Shown: positions 46,754-58,546, numbered from the stretch's first letter. The stretch is 64,000 nt of DNA from Thinopyrum elongatum (GCA_011799875.1 CM022302.1:98845494-98909493), one strand, 5' to 3'. Notes: generated from the sequence alone by a model not told the origin. Made by a program: numbers and translations.

Positions 46754-48457
46754 TGAAGGAAATATGCCCTAGAGGCAATAATAAAGTTGTTATTTTATAT
46801 TTCCTTATTCATGATAAAGGTTTATTATTCATGCTAGAATTGTATTGATCGGAAACTTAAATACATATGTGAATACATAAATAAATACCGTGTCCCTAGT
46901 AAGCCTCTACTAGACTAGCTTGTTGATCAAAGATGGTTAAGGTTTCCTAACCATGGACATGTGTTGTCATTTGATAACGGGATCACATCATTAGGAGAAT
47001 GATGTGATGGACAAGAACCATCCGTTAGCTTAGCATAATAATCCTTCAGTTTTATTGCTATTGCTTTCTTCATGTCAAATACATATTCCTTCGACTATGA
47101 GATTATGCAACTCCCGGATACCGGAGGAATGCCTTGTGTGCTATCAAACGTCACAACGTAACTGGGTGATCATAAAGATGCTCTACAGGTATCTCCGAAG
47201 GTGTTTGTTGAGTTGGCATAGATCGAGATTATGATTTGTCACTCCGAGTATCGGAGAGGTATCTCTGGGCCCTCTCGGTAATACACATCATAAGCTTGCA
47301 AGCAAACGACTAAGGAGTTGGTCACGATGTGATGTATTACAGAATGAGTAAAGAGACTTGCCGGTAACGAGATTGAACTAGGTATGAAGATACCGACGAT
47401 CAAACCTCGGGCAAGTAACATACCAATGGACAAAGGGAATTATGTAGGTTGTCCTAACTATTCGACCGATAAAGATCTTCATAGAATATGTAGGAGCCAA
47501 TATGGGCATCCAGGTTCCGCTATTGGTTATTGACCGTAGAGGTGTCTCGGTCATGTCTACATAGTTCTCGAACCCGTAGGGTCCGCACGCTTAACGTTCG
47601 ATGATGATATAGTATTATATGAGTTATGTGATTTGGTGACCGAATGTTGTTCGGAGTCCCGGATGAGATCACAGACATGACGAGGAGTCACGAAATGGCC
47701 GAGAGGTAAACATTGATATATAGGACAATGGTATTCGGACACCGGAACTGTTCCTGAAGGTACTGGGTACATATCGGGTCATCGGAAGGGGTTCTGGGCA
47801 CCCCTGGCAAAAGATATGGGCCTTATGGGCCAAGAGGGGAAACGCACTAGCCACATGGGGCTGGTGTGCCCCCCATATGGGCCGAACTAGGAGGAGAAGG
47901 AAAGAGGGGAAGGGAAAGGAAAGGGGGGATTCGGCCTCCCCCTTCCTTCCCTCCTCCCTCCTCTTTCCTTCCCCCTCCAGCAAATATGGCAGTGGGGGGG
48001 CGCAGCCAAGGGGAGACCCCAAGTAGGATTCGGCCTACTTGGGTGCCTCCCCTCTCCCTCCCACCTATATATATGTGGGGGGCGCCCTAGCACACACCAG
48101 ATCAATTGTTAGCCGTGTGCGGCGCCCCCCTCCACCGTTTACACCCCCGGTCATATTTTCATAGTGCTTAGGCGAAGCCCTGCGGAGATCACTTCACCAT
48201 CACCGTCACCACGCCATCATGCTGACGGAACTCATCTACTACCTCGACGTCTTGCTGGATCAAGAAGGCAAGGGATGTCACCGAGCTGAACGTGTGCAGA
48301 ACGCGGAGGTGCTGTGCGTTCGGTACTTGATCGGTTGAAGCACGAAGAAGTTCGACTACATCAACCGCATTGTGAAACGCTTCCGCTTATGGTCTACGAG
48401 GGTACGTAGACACACTCTCCCCCTCGTTGCTATGCATCTCCATGGATAGATCATTGC
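46754..48457 (+). repeat. Copia B-E 3' LTR (E), 3' end missing
   Basis: Starts TGAAGGAAATATGCCC and matches LTR B throughout. It stops within CATGGATAGATCATTGC at 48457, about 50 bp before the expected CCCAACA end, and joins F-box coding sequence. TATATATAT at 48066-48074. Confidence 0.85.
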
Positions 48458-48944
48458 ACCGGGTCAAGGTGGCGGTGTGGAGAGAGGAGGAAAACCATGA
48501 GATGGGCATCGGTGGTGAGGGCACAGATGCAGCTCTTGGTGGTAACCTATCGCTATAGTCATGGTAGAACTCAAGCTGCTGGAGTTTATCGAATTGATGG
48601 GATGTCAGCCCGGCGGCCACCATGCAGGGTATGTCCAGCAGGTAGCACGCCGGGATGCATATGCGTTGAACGGAGCCCTGGTGGGAGGAGATGATGGCTC
48701 CGGGGAGTTCAGAATCATCATCGACAGATAGCTGACGACAGTCAAGATTAAGAGGCGTGGCGCGCCACTGAGTGCGCCACCGAGATGCGAGGACTTGTGT
48801 GTGGTAGCCATCCTCGGTGGGAAGAAGGGAGGTGATCTCCCCATGGATGCCGTCCGGGAGATCGCTGATGCGGTCCGCCGGAGATTCTACTGGTTCCTCA
48901 GGTCCAGGGGGCGTGGCCACTTCTGACCACGCAGCTGGGTCCAA
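48458..48944 (-). pseudogene. F-box protein gene, 3' part deleted
   Basis: The frame starts ATG 48944 and runs open to the junction at 48458 (about 162 residues). Residues 24-60 form the F-box: DRISDLPDGIHGEITSLLPT, then QVLASRWRTQWRATPLNLDC. It continues as in the large grass F-box/LRR/FBD family (ACYLLDIPC, KLQQLEFYH, SSSLHTATLTRC), whose members are usually 400-500 residues and serve as SCF ubiquitin-ligase adaptors. Everything after the first LRR-like part is gone and replaced by LTR E sequence; the frame runs by chance another 23 codons into the LTR. The first half has no stops, so loss was recent or the fragment is young. Confidence 0.75.
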
Positions 48945-49391
48945 GATCTACATCCGGCGGCGGCGCTGGCCGAAGCCTCCTCTGTGTACATACCAATCTA
49001 AAAGAAAAAAATGGCAGAAACATACATGTAGGACATTCAAAATCAATGATCTGGAAGAAAAAAGGCACAAACATATATGTAGGACATTCAAAATCTATTC
49101 TCAAGATCTGGCCACGAATTATTAGCACGCAAGCTAACCCTAGTCGGATTATTAGCAAAAATCATTTGTATAGAACAAACAATTAATCACTAACTCTATA
49201 CGGATAACATTCAAACAATCAATACACTATGTGCATCTAACGGATCTTAATTACTCTGATTTCATGGACTGAGAGAACATAAACATAGGATTTGTATTCC
49301 AAAAAAATTAGAGAGGGGGGGGGGAGTAACCAGAGTAAACACATGATATGCTTGCCGCACAAATGGGTATATAGATGACTAACCAGTTTTC
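48945..49391. other. 5' flank of the F-box remnant
   Basis: Upstream (minus-strand sense) region of the F-box gene. It has a short duplication: ACATACATGTAGGACATTCAAAATC (49020) recurs near 49071; only the shared TGTAGGACATTCAAAATC core is meant. No gene. Confidence 0.4.
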
Positions 49392-49689
49392 CGTCGGAGT
49401 CGCAGTCGTTGCCGGAGTTGCTATTGACCTCCGGCTCCGGCTAGGGGGGCACGACGGCGCCGACGAAGTCAAGGTCATGTTGCTGCCCGCACGAGACCTT
49501 GTCGGCGATGACGGCAACCTCTGTGCCCAGCTTCACGCGTTGCGCGGTTGCTTCACCATCCCCGGCGTCGCCACTCCCTCCGATGGTGTGCTTCGGCGGC
49601 ATCCTCATACACTCCAGAGTCCAGACGTTGGTGACCACTGTGGACCGGGGGTGCGGCCGCCTATTATGGCTGGCGGCTCGGGCGCGCAA
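49392..49689 (-). pseudogene. Unidentified exon-like fragment
   Basis: Not recognised. The minus strand reads openly from about 49689 (HTIGGSGDAGDGE, then LGTEVAVIADKVSCGQ) to a TAG at 49442-49444; after it, the same frame continues as an acidic stretch (PEPEVNSNSGNDCDSDG) to a possible donor CTG/GTTAGT near 49387. The TAG would be Gln by one C-to-T change. It looks like a captured or broken gene piece; its family is unknown. Confidence 0.25.
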
Positions 49690-50559
49690 TTAATACGGAC
49701 CAGTGGGAACGAGGCAGGCGGTGGTCAAAGGCTGTCTCGCCTCCTGGTGAGCCTGCGCGGCGGACTTCTGCCATTCCTACCATCATTTCACACAGCTACT
49801 CACACGCCTCCCATCAATATGCACACCTGCATGCACGCCTCCCGGTATGCCTGCGCGGCGGACTGCTTGCATGCGTCCCTTCAACTCACGCCTGCTCGCA
49901 CGGCACATGGTATGTGTGGCAGCACATATATTTTTTGGTTTATTGATGATTCATTCTGCCGCTTTACTGCTTAACCGAAGCATGGCACGGTCTAACGCAC
50001 ATGGTCCGAATAAATAATCCGTATGAGATATTGGTTGCCAGTTTTTAATAATCTCCCGTTTGTAAGAAGATTATATCAAAACGGGTCTCAAATTTGACGA
50101 AAAAATATAATATCGCAGTCTACTGTTGTCCATATATGACACCACGATAAGTTTCATGAATTTCAACTAAGTTTTGGATTTACTGAATTTTAAAAATCTA
50201 TATTCCCAATGTTTTGAAATCTCTTGCACAGGGAAACATGCACCCAGGGACACAAATGATTTTGCAATCCATTTTGGTGCACATGTAGCTCAAATTTGAT
50301 TTTCGCACATTAAATCCCTAGGAAATCAATCAATGTATAAAAATGGTCGAATGATGTCTGTTTTTTTTAAATTTTAACATGACACTCCGCCTTTGGTCAC
50401 ATGTTCACTGCAGAAAAAGTTTGACATGCCTCAGAATGGCTGTGGTGGTGCGGGATGTGTGTGTCTGTGGTGTAGTGGTGTTGGGGGGGGGGGGCTGTGG
50501 GGGAGGGGGGAGGGGTCCGGCAGTACACTACGAGTCGTGAACCTCCGTGTGGGATTATT
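49690..50559. other. Intergenic DNA, no gene
   Basis: 49690-49970 is GC-rich with a repeated TGCCTGCGCGGCGGAC motif (about 49747 and 49847, first copy GAGCCTGCGCGGCGGAC). 49975-50480 is AT-rich with no features. A short G-rich run lies at 50480-50515. Confidence 0.4.
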
Positions 50560-51780
50560 GATCATTTTGTGAGTCATATATGCCACATCAAAGTCATGAA
50601 TTGGTTATTTAAAGCATTACACAACCCTTTCATACATACATGTTCAGGCCACATGCATGCATTGGTGGTCCTCTCGGACACTCTCCCTCGTGCCGTTAAC
50701 AGCGACGTGTCCATTCGTTAGCCCGCAAAGGTTTTCAGTTTCCACCGACAATGAGAGGCATTTGACCAAAAGGTGGATTCATCTTGGCATGTGTGTGGTG
50801 TGGATCATGGTGAGATTCCATATCAAAGTTCGAGCACGTGCGTACACACCCTCCCACCGGCTTGAAGTGAGGGGGCTATACGCATCAGGGTGTAGTGCGT
50901 TTCCGGTTTGTGAAGCATGTGCCACGTCAAAGTTGTGCATTGGGTATTCAAACATCACATAACACACGGGCGCATGCACGTGGTGGATTTGTCCTATGAC
51001 ATCACTCACGTGTGCCTCTCTCTATGGGCCCATGAGGTCGTCGTCGACCAGTTGAACGTATAACGAGAGAGAGGTTAATTTGACCAACAAGGATGGTTCT
51101 TTTTTGGTTTGTGTTACCTATATGCATGGTAGGAGTATGTACATGTCAAAGAGGGGGCAACATGAATACTCTATATATATGTGTGTCATAACCTCGCTCC
51201 ATGTGGGGACTTTTCGGTTCCCGAGGCAGGTGCCACATCAAAGTTGTACATTATATTGGTATTCAAACATCACGCAATACCATGCAGGTGGTGGTTGCCC
51301 TATAGGAACTCACTCGCATGTGGCGCTTCCATCCGTGGGCATGCGAGGTTGTCCTCCATCACTTTGACCCAACGAGAGAGAGATTAATTTAACCATCAAG
51401 GAATGATTCTTTTTTGGTTTGTGCTATACAGTAGAAGTACATATATACCATGCGTCGAGAATGGGGGCGTACATATAGCACATACCACGCATCATGAACC
51501 TCGCGCTCTCTGTGGGGACTTTTTGGTTTCCTATATATGTGGTGCCACATCAAAGTTGTGCATTGCGTATTCAAACATCACACAAACACCTCTTTGGGCC
51601 ACACGCAGACGGTGGTACGTAGTCCTATATAGGATGATCACTCGCGTGCGACGTACGCATCGCTTCTATGCTGGGCCCACGAGTTCGTCGTCCATCACTT
51701 TTACCCATTTGATGAACGAGGATTAATTCTTTTAGGGTTGTGTTACTAGGTCTATAGTACGCGTCGAAGGGGGGTGACCA
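50560..51780. repeat. Four-copy array of a ~311-bp repeat
   Basis: The core GCCACATCAAAGT...GTATTCAAACATCAC occurs at 50582, 50921, 51232 and 51543 (spacing 339, 311, 311). Around it other blocks recur in the same order: GTGGGGACTTTT before it, and GGGCCCAYGAG, CGTCGTCCATCACTTT and TTCTTTTTTGGTTTGTG after it. Copies 2-4 are closest; copy 1 is diverged. No coding capacity is evident. Confidence 0.8.
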
Positions 51781-51795
51781 GCATATATATATATA

Positions 51796-51850
51796 GGGCT
51801 GGACTATTCTGTTACTAGTAACAGAATAATATTCAGTTACCCCCCGGCCC
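51796..51850 (+). repeat. Palindromic foldback, possible left terminus of a MULE
   Basis: GGGCTGG (51796-51802) pairs with the CCGGCCC that ends at 51850. Inside is a perfect 24-bp palindrome at 51805-51828 (centre ACTAGT; half-site TATTCTGTTACT), then a further partial copy ATTCAGTTAC (831-840 of this kilobase). I have a memory of similar ATTCTGTTAC ends on wheat elements but cannot confirm it. The left flank is a TATATA tract, so a target duplication cannot be read. Confidence 0.4.
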
Positions 51851-51857
51851 TATAAGG
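51851..51857 (+). promoter_or_regulatory. Possible TATA box of the transposase gene
   Basis: TATAAGG directly inside the foldback end, about 490 bp upstream of the first ATG. MULE promoters commonly lie in the terminal repeats. Weak on its own. Confidence 0.3.
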
Positions 51858-52049
51858 GCGCGACGCGCCTACACCGTCCCCGACCCAGCCCGAACCCAAC
51901 CCACCTCCTTCCGCCGAAGGCAGCCGTCGTGGGCGAGTGAGCGACGGCGTCAGCCGGAGCGAGGGAGCCCGCGGCGCCATGACTAGCCGCCGACGGATCC
52001 ACCGCCGCCATCCCCTTCCTCGCTGGCAAAGCAACGATGTGGCCATGAT

Positions 52050-52255
52050 CTCCGCCTCCTGCCTCCCTCCCTCGCCGGGGTTCCTTCGCCGGGGCCGTGA
52101 TCCTCGCCTCCCGCCTCCCCCCTCGCCGGAGTTCCTTCGCCGGGGCCGTGATCCTCGCCTCCCACCTTCCCCCCTCGCCCGAGCTACTTCGATGGTGCCG
52201 TGATCCCCGCCTCCCGCCTCCCCCTCACCGGAGCTCCTTCGACCGATCCGTGATC
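52050..52255. repeat. 51-bp GC-rich tandem repeat in the leader
   Basis: The motif GCCGTGATCCTCGCCTCCC recurs at 52094, 52145 and 52197 (spacing 51 and 52), with a partial fourth copy near 52245. It lies upstream of the proposed ATG of the transposase gene and generates long Arg-rich spurious frames on the other strand. Confidence 0.75.
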
Positions 52256-52348
52256 TGTGCCACCAGCCGCTGCCTCCCCGGACCTCGTCGCCGGAGCTCC
52301 ACCACAAGCAGGAGCGCCGTCGTCTCCCCAAGCTCCTTGCCTGCATCA

Positions 52349-55300
52349 ATGGCGCCACCTTCCAAGATTATGCCAGTACGCCGCCAACGAGAGGAAGAAG
52401 AAGACGTCAGATCCAAGAACATGCCACTGCAGGTGATGTCTGCTTCCCACACTAATTTTCCTCCAAGTTGAATCTGCCTGATTGCTACTGAAGCACAAAC
52501 GATCAGTTCAAAAAATGTTTTCAGATCTGGGTTTGCCTGAAGAAAAATATCACATTTGTGTCAGTTCATGAGTCCTGCTATGCAAAAGATTCGATTTAAA
52601 AATTGCACACACTATGCTCTGCCTACATGTTACACTATTAGATTCATCAGTACTACACATGTTCCTATGATGCAGAAGCTGATAGTACATTGCAAATGCC
52701 TGCATCAGTTCATTACACCCCTGCCACTTGATGCACAATTTGGATGTCGAAGCTACTGTCAGTACCTCTAATATGTTAGCTTCAGTTCAATTCAAAAAAT
52801 ATAAACTTATGCATCAGTCCAAGTAGCTACTACACTTTATATAAGGTTCAGCTACCACTGCAAGTTGTATGTTGTTATTTCTAATAGTACATGTCGTGTA
52901 GTTGCGTCAGTTCGACGAGTAAAAGACTGTTGTTAAAAAAATATACACTTGGTGCACAGTAAGTTCAATGATACAGAAACTAGGAGTACTTCTAATGTAG
53001 ATGCATAAGTTCTAGATGAAAAAAAGAGAAGACATGCATCCGTTTTATATATATGCATACTGTTCCGAAGTTCAATGTTCAGTTTACAAGCAGTGCACCA
53101 AATGTTTATGCATCAGTTTTAGGGAAAAAGATAAAAAACTGTGCATAACAGATGCATCAGTGCTAAAATCAGTACATCAGTACATCAGTGCTGAACATGT
53201 CCATTCATCAGTTCGACTGAAACTACATCAGATACAAAATACACAACAAAGTTTAATAACGCCCAGCGATGCAAGTTCAACTTTGTACGTTACCTTCAGT
53301 GCATGACATGTTACCCATATCATGTATGCAAGAAAATGCAGAAAAGATTAATCCCAAAACTGTTGAATGTCATTGCAGAAACATGCAAGGCGGCACACGC
53401 AGGGAGGGTATGATGAGCCAAGCAGATATGAGGCACCGCCTGGTTGGGTCACACCAGAAATAGCACCTGCATACTTCAACAATACAGGCATATTTCAAGC
53501 TACACCAGAATCATCAAAAGCACGGACTGGTTCTTCTATGCAACAAACATCGATATCTGGGAATACAAGCTTTGCCACTGCTGGGGTGCAACAAGGTCAA
53601 CAATGTCCCCAACAACAAATATTTTCCGTCCCTAGCGCATGCAGAAAGGCAAGGACACACATGCTTCCACCAGTCGCTCCATTAGCATCAATCATCCGTG
53701 CTGCAAAAGCAGTTGCGACGGGAAGACTAGGCCAAAGAGACAAGAATGTTCACCACTCTAGCAGGGTGCAAAGTAGAAGATATGAGCCATATAGACAGGA
53801 GCAACCTCACAACGAATCTGAGGGAAAATGGCCGTACAATGAGAGACGGAGAGCTTCATCAACATTGCTCCCTCCAAGAGATGCATTGCTGCATGTGCCG
53901 AGGGTGACACCACCCGCACCCGTACACCAGGGTGAACAGCAAACACCAGAGGCGGCACAGAGCTATACACATGTAAGTATCCATTCAGAAAAAACATACA
54001 AGCACAGTCCATACCCTAGTACTGTGACCACCCCATCTAACATTTTCATCACTCTATTTTTGTTTGCTCACTGTTGCATGCAGCCACCTAACATTGAAGC
54101 TTAAGTTCTGCCAAAGCTAGAGATGCGCTTTGAAACTTTCAAAGAAGCAAAGAACTTCTACAACATCTATGCAAAGCATGCGGGTTTTGCTGTCAAAGAA
54201 CTCCAAGGTTAACACCAGAGTCTACCTTTATTACACGTGCTATGGAGTCTATGAATCGAAGGTGTCAGAAGCAAATAGATAGTGGAACAAGACCACAGCC
54301 AGGACTAACCGCGGGGCTAAAATGAGGCTGAAGAGGGAAAAGGATGGAACACTTGTCGTAAAAGAGATAGTCTGGGAACACAACCACAGGCTACAGCTCT
54401 CCCCCCAAATGCTTGTCTTCTTGCACTCCCACAAAAACTTTGACAAAACAATCTTGGAGTACGTCAAGTACCTGCAGTTCAAAGGCATTGAACACGCGCA
54501 AATCATGAACATACTGGGCGGCAATGACCCCGGTAGCTACTTCCTCGAAATGAATGCCAAAGACCTGATTAACATGTAAGTACAAACTTGTTCTCCTCCC
54601 AGAAACCCCCTCTGTCTTTTTTCCTCTGTCAGTACAAACATATTACGCAACGCATGACCTGATGCCAGTTCAACATGCATTTTTGAATGCCTGTTCACTT
54701 TTAATATGCAGCAAAGCAAAGAATTCAAGGATGGATGATGTGGATGATGTCCTGAAGACTGTCAACTTCTTTAGGGAGATGAAAGCGGTAAACAAGGAAT
54801 TCTTCTGCGACATACAACTTGATGAGTCCGACAGAGTGAAGAACATATTCTGGGCGAACGCAAGCTGCCGAGGGGCATATCAAGACTTTTGTGACTGCGT
54901 AACGTTTGACACCACATATAAGACCAACAAGTACCATATGCCACTTGGTGTGTTTGTGGGTACTAACAACCACTTACAGACTACATTCTTTGCTTTCGCC
55001 CTGATAAGAGATGAGGATGCAGATTCATTCAGATGGCTCTACAAAACATTTTTAAGGTGCATGCGAGGGAAGGCTCCTACATGCATCCTCACAGGTACAA
55101 CCGCCACCCCCCCCCCCCAAAAGGAAAATAACACAGTAAAATTGTTGTGTTAGTTCTAATTGTATATATGCACTACCATCTGCTGACCACTCCACGTCTC
55201 TTTTCTCATTACCAGACCAGTGCCCGACAATGGCTTTGGCGATCCCAGATGCTTTCGGGGGCACAGTACATAAGCTATGCTGCTGGCACATTATGAAGAA

Positions 55301-57286
55301 GTACAGGGAACACCTCGCATACTTGTACAACCTCCACGAAGACTTTAAGGATGAATTCACAGCAATGCTCAACTGGCCCCTCATGCCTACTGAGTTTGAG
55401 GCTGCCTGGAAAGCACTCATGGATAAGTACAACCTCCATGATGATGCCACGATGGTGGCAATGTGGAACAAGCGCGAGAAATGGATATCATCTTACTTCA
55501 AAGAAATTTTCTGTGCCAAAATGACGTCCACACAACGGAGTGAGAGCATGAACTATGTGCTCAAGAAGAACTTCGTAAGTGAGAGACAAAACCTGCACCA
55601 GTTTGTTAGCCAGGTAAACTCCTGCGTCAAAACCAGGAGGCAGACAGAGAACCAGGAGACAATGGGTAACCGGGTATAGCTCTATCACCTGTCGCAAGAC
55701 AAAATAATGTGCTTACTAAAGTAAATCTTTCTTAGTTAGACAAGTTTTTGCTGCGAGAAAACTAATAATTTGTTCATTACTCTTGCTTGCGCAGAAGGAA
55801 CAAAACACGCTGACCTTCTATGGGTTTGACACTTTGATGGCAAAGCTTTACTCATGAGCTGTGTACAGCGAGATCAGAAAAAGGCTAAAATTGAGCACCC
55901 TCTTCACGGTGACAGAGACGGAAGAGCCCACAAAGTACCTTGTGCGCTACAACAAACCGCAAAAACTGTTTGCGTGGTCTCAGCACATGTTCCAGGTGGT
56001 TGCAGACCCGGTGGGAGAAATATTTGACTGCGACTGCAATCTGTGGGACCACACAGGTGAGGACTAAAAAAAAGATGTTACATACTGTAGTACTTATTTT
56101 TGCAAAGTTTTTGTTCGAATGAAATGACACAAAACATGCACCTCTTCCAAAAAAAACAAGTATTTTCTGCCTGCATGTCCTGTGCATGATGCAGACAATT
56201 AAGGCTGACAACGTTCCAGAGAAATACATCCTCAGGAGATACACCAAACGCCCGAACATCCAGCCAACATTCAACAGAAATGACTTGAGGACAGTAGCGT
56301 CAAACGAGGCCTCTCAATACTGCATTGAAAGCGCACTGCTGCAGCTGAACATGAGAGTGCACAGAAAAAGCTTGAGAAGCCAAGACCAAATGGCGAGGTC
56401 ACGGGTCGTGATGGAAATACTTGAGCAAGAACTCGACGCCATGCATTCTGCTGAAAACGGAGATGTCGCGGACAACAAAGCCATTGAGCAGGATATCGCT
56501 ACAATCTTATCCGAGATGAACCATCTGGGAGCTATTGACCCATACGACAATGAGGAAGAGGAGCAACAGCAACCAGAGCTTGCCCATGTGCACACTCAAG
56601 AGCAGCAACATGCTCACGTGCAAGATCATGAGCTTGACGGTGCTGTAGGCGAACGACATGACAACATGACATCCTACCAGCAGCAGCAGGAAAGGGTAAT
56701 TAAACCACCCATATTCTCAAACACAAAGGGGAGGAAGAGTAAGACGCAAGCAGTGAAAGAAGCAGCCAAAAAGCCGCCACGCCCCATCAGACGCGTGGAA
56801 TTCGGCCTGGACGTCAAACCTCTCGGGATAAGGGCATGTGGATTCTGCAACGTGGTGACCAATCATAATTACCGCACATGCCCACACTGCACAAATGCCA
56901 CTGTCAACAAGCAAAAGCTGCGGAAGCAGATTGGAGCCACCCAGGTTTCTACCAATGGAGACGACACACGTAACAGCTACAATTGCAGCAAGTGTGGGGG
57001 GACTGACGGACATAATGCCCGCACATGCAAAGTGGGCAAGGAGGTCAGTGGCGCTGAACAGAAACAGGGCAGGGTCCAGAGTTCCAAGAAATCAAAAGAA
57101 GAGGATGAAGAAGAAGAGTTTGACGAGAATGATGACCAATCAGACGAAGACAATGAAGATGACAGTATTGGGGACGAGGAAACTGAAAATGATGATGAAG
57201 CTGCCAAGGCTCAAGCTGGAAAGGATGCCAACAAGGGACAACATTCGGGGCCAGTTAGAAGGAGCTCAAGACTGAAGAACCCATAG
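52349..57286 (+). pseudogene. FAR1-related (MULE-type) transposase gene
   Basis: Exon model: 52349-52432, 53379-53972, 54084-54575, 54712-55094, 55216-55673, 55795-56056, then from about 56170-56195 to 57286; phases agree up to exon 6. Exon 3 holds the FAR1 domain (MRFETFKEAKNFYNIYAKHA), exons 4-5 the MULE transposase core with Asp in VTFDTTYKTN, Asp in ILTDQCPTM and Glu in STQRSESMN, exon 6 the first half of the SWIM finger (FDCDCNLWDHTG). The last exon has two CX2CX5HX4C knuckles (CGFCNVVTNHNYRTC, CSKCGGTDGHNARTC) and an acidic tail. Breaks: TAA 54102, frameshift near 54195, TAG 54280, TGA 55855, and a phase clash at exon 6/7 that spoils the SWIM second half. The catalytic core is intact. 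FRS host gene or MULE transposase: the window alone cannot tell. Confidence 0.8.
52433..53378. other. First intron with degenerate CATCAGT repeats
   Basis: A 946-bp intron (GTGATG...TTGCAG) in which CATCAGTTC/CATCAGTAC variants recur more than ten times, densest at 53155-53235. Similar motifs occur in 57600-57830 and 60800-61050. Confidence 0.5.
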
Positions 57287-57998
57287 TGGTTATGCTGCTG
57301 CATCAACTCAAAAATAAGCTTGTACTCTCGGTTGCCTCGGTACACAATGAGGAATCATATTAGAAACACTGTCGTTACCAAAACTTATTTATCTTTATCA
57401 TCGATTTCTCGATCAGTACTATATTTAAGATATAATTTGTGATTTGTGCCCGCTGGACCATTGACATTATTATGTAAACCATTTGATAAACCTTTTGAAT
57501 GCAGTCACAAATATATTTGAAAAAATTCATCTGGATTTATGTAATGTCAACACTACTGTCGACCAGTAACTCAGCAAAAATTTGTTAAAGAAAATTTAAA
57601 CTCTTATAGTACATCAGTACTGATAATTCTCGCTCGTCAGTTCAAGGCAGAGTAACCAAACACACCGGTACTGATAATTCTCAAAAAACATCATTTCAAA
57701 ACAAGCTATGACTGGTTCTGCCAGTCCTAGTTTAGAAAGTCCATCAGTACATAAAAATAATTACCTCAAGCAAACAGAAAAAATTGAAAGTGTAAATATA
57801 ATACACCTGTACTGATGAAAAACTAATTTATCTGTAAAAAATACTTTCAAAGATAATGTTGATATAAACAATCCTTTCAAAAAACAAAAATTGTTTTAAA
57901 AGATTAGCATGACACACATAGTCTGAACTTGTATTTGGTAAGTTTAATTACACTTCAATCACCAGTCCAAGTAACCACAGTAGAGGAGTACAAAGCGC
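57287..57998. other. 3' flank of the transposase gene
   Basis: AT-rich, without genes. Contains scattered CATCAGTACTGATAATTCTC-type pieces (57607, 57670). AATAAG/AATAATTT poly(A)-like signals occur but none is convincing. Confidence 0.4.
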
Positions 57999-58269
57999 CA
58001 TCATCACCGACCCTGACACGTGCAAGTGGGATAAGCAGCTGATAAGTATAGCTTGACAAGATGGATCAGTGCAAGAGTAAAAAACCCTGAGTATAAGACT
58101 TCAGTGTAAAAACAAGACTTAACCTCCACACTGAAAAACATCACAAAGTACACGTCACTTAAACAGTCAAAAAAATGACATCATCACCGACCCTGAGACG
58201 TGCAAGTGGGATAAGCAGCTGATAAGTACAGCTTGACAAGACGGATCAGTGCGAGAGTAAAAAACCCTG
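57999..58269. repeat. 91-bp direct repeat upstream of the exonuclease gene
   Basis: 57999-58089 and 58179-58269 are nearly identical (about four differences by eye), both beginning CATCATCACCGACCCTGA and ending AAAAAACCCTG, offset by 180 bp. They lie 280-550 bp before the exonuclease ATG. Confidence 0.85.
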
Positions 58270-58546
58270 GCAAACAAATTGACTTGGACGGTTCGTTCTT
58301 CCAGGCCACCGCCCGCGCCACCCACTGGGCGGTTGCCACGACGGACTGCAACTACGCCCCACAACCACTACCCCCACGTCCCCGACGAACCGCCTCACAC
58401 ACATCCCCGTCCACGCCCTTGAAATAACCCATTGTCTTCCATCTCTGCCTCATTCCATTTCGAGAACCACCGTTGCCGCATCCATCTACACTACAAACAA
58501 CCCAGAAACATCTCTCTTCCAAGCCCACAGTCGCCGGAGGACAGCA

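Larger units (their letters stand above)
21523..48457 (+). mobile_element. Copia element B-E (second layer of the nest)
   Basis: 5' LTR B 21523-23276, primer site 23278, gag 24514-25353, interrupted by the 18.4-kb C-D insertion, then protease-integrase-RT 43763-46600, repeats and purine tract to 46753, and 3' LTR E 46754-48457, which is truncated. The order of domains is that of Ty1/copia (integrase before RT). Its left flank is the gag of copia A. Its right end was removed by the deletion that also took the 3' part of an F-box gene. Confidence 0.75.

Noticed and set aside
17720..48457. Pairing LTR A with LTR E as one element
   Set aside because: The variable GC-rich part of E matches B, not A; A must belong to a different insertion.
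49375..49974. Plus-strand frame of 199 codons
   Set aside because: No recognised domain; its opposite strand gives the more protein-like reading, itself only weakly supported.
51837..52358. Minus-strand Arg/Gly-rich frame of 173 codons
   Set aside because: It is produced by the 51-bp GC-rich tandem repeat in the transposase leader and has no independent support.
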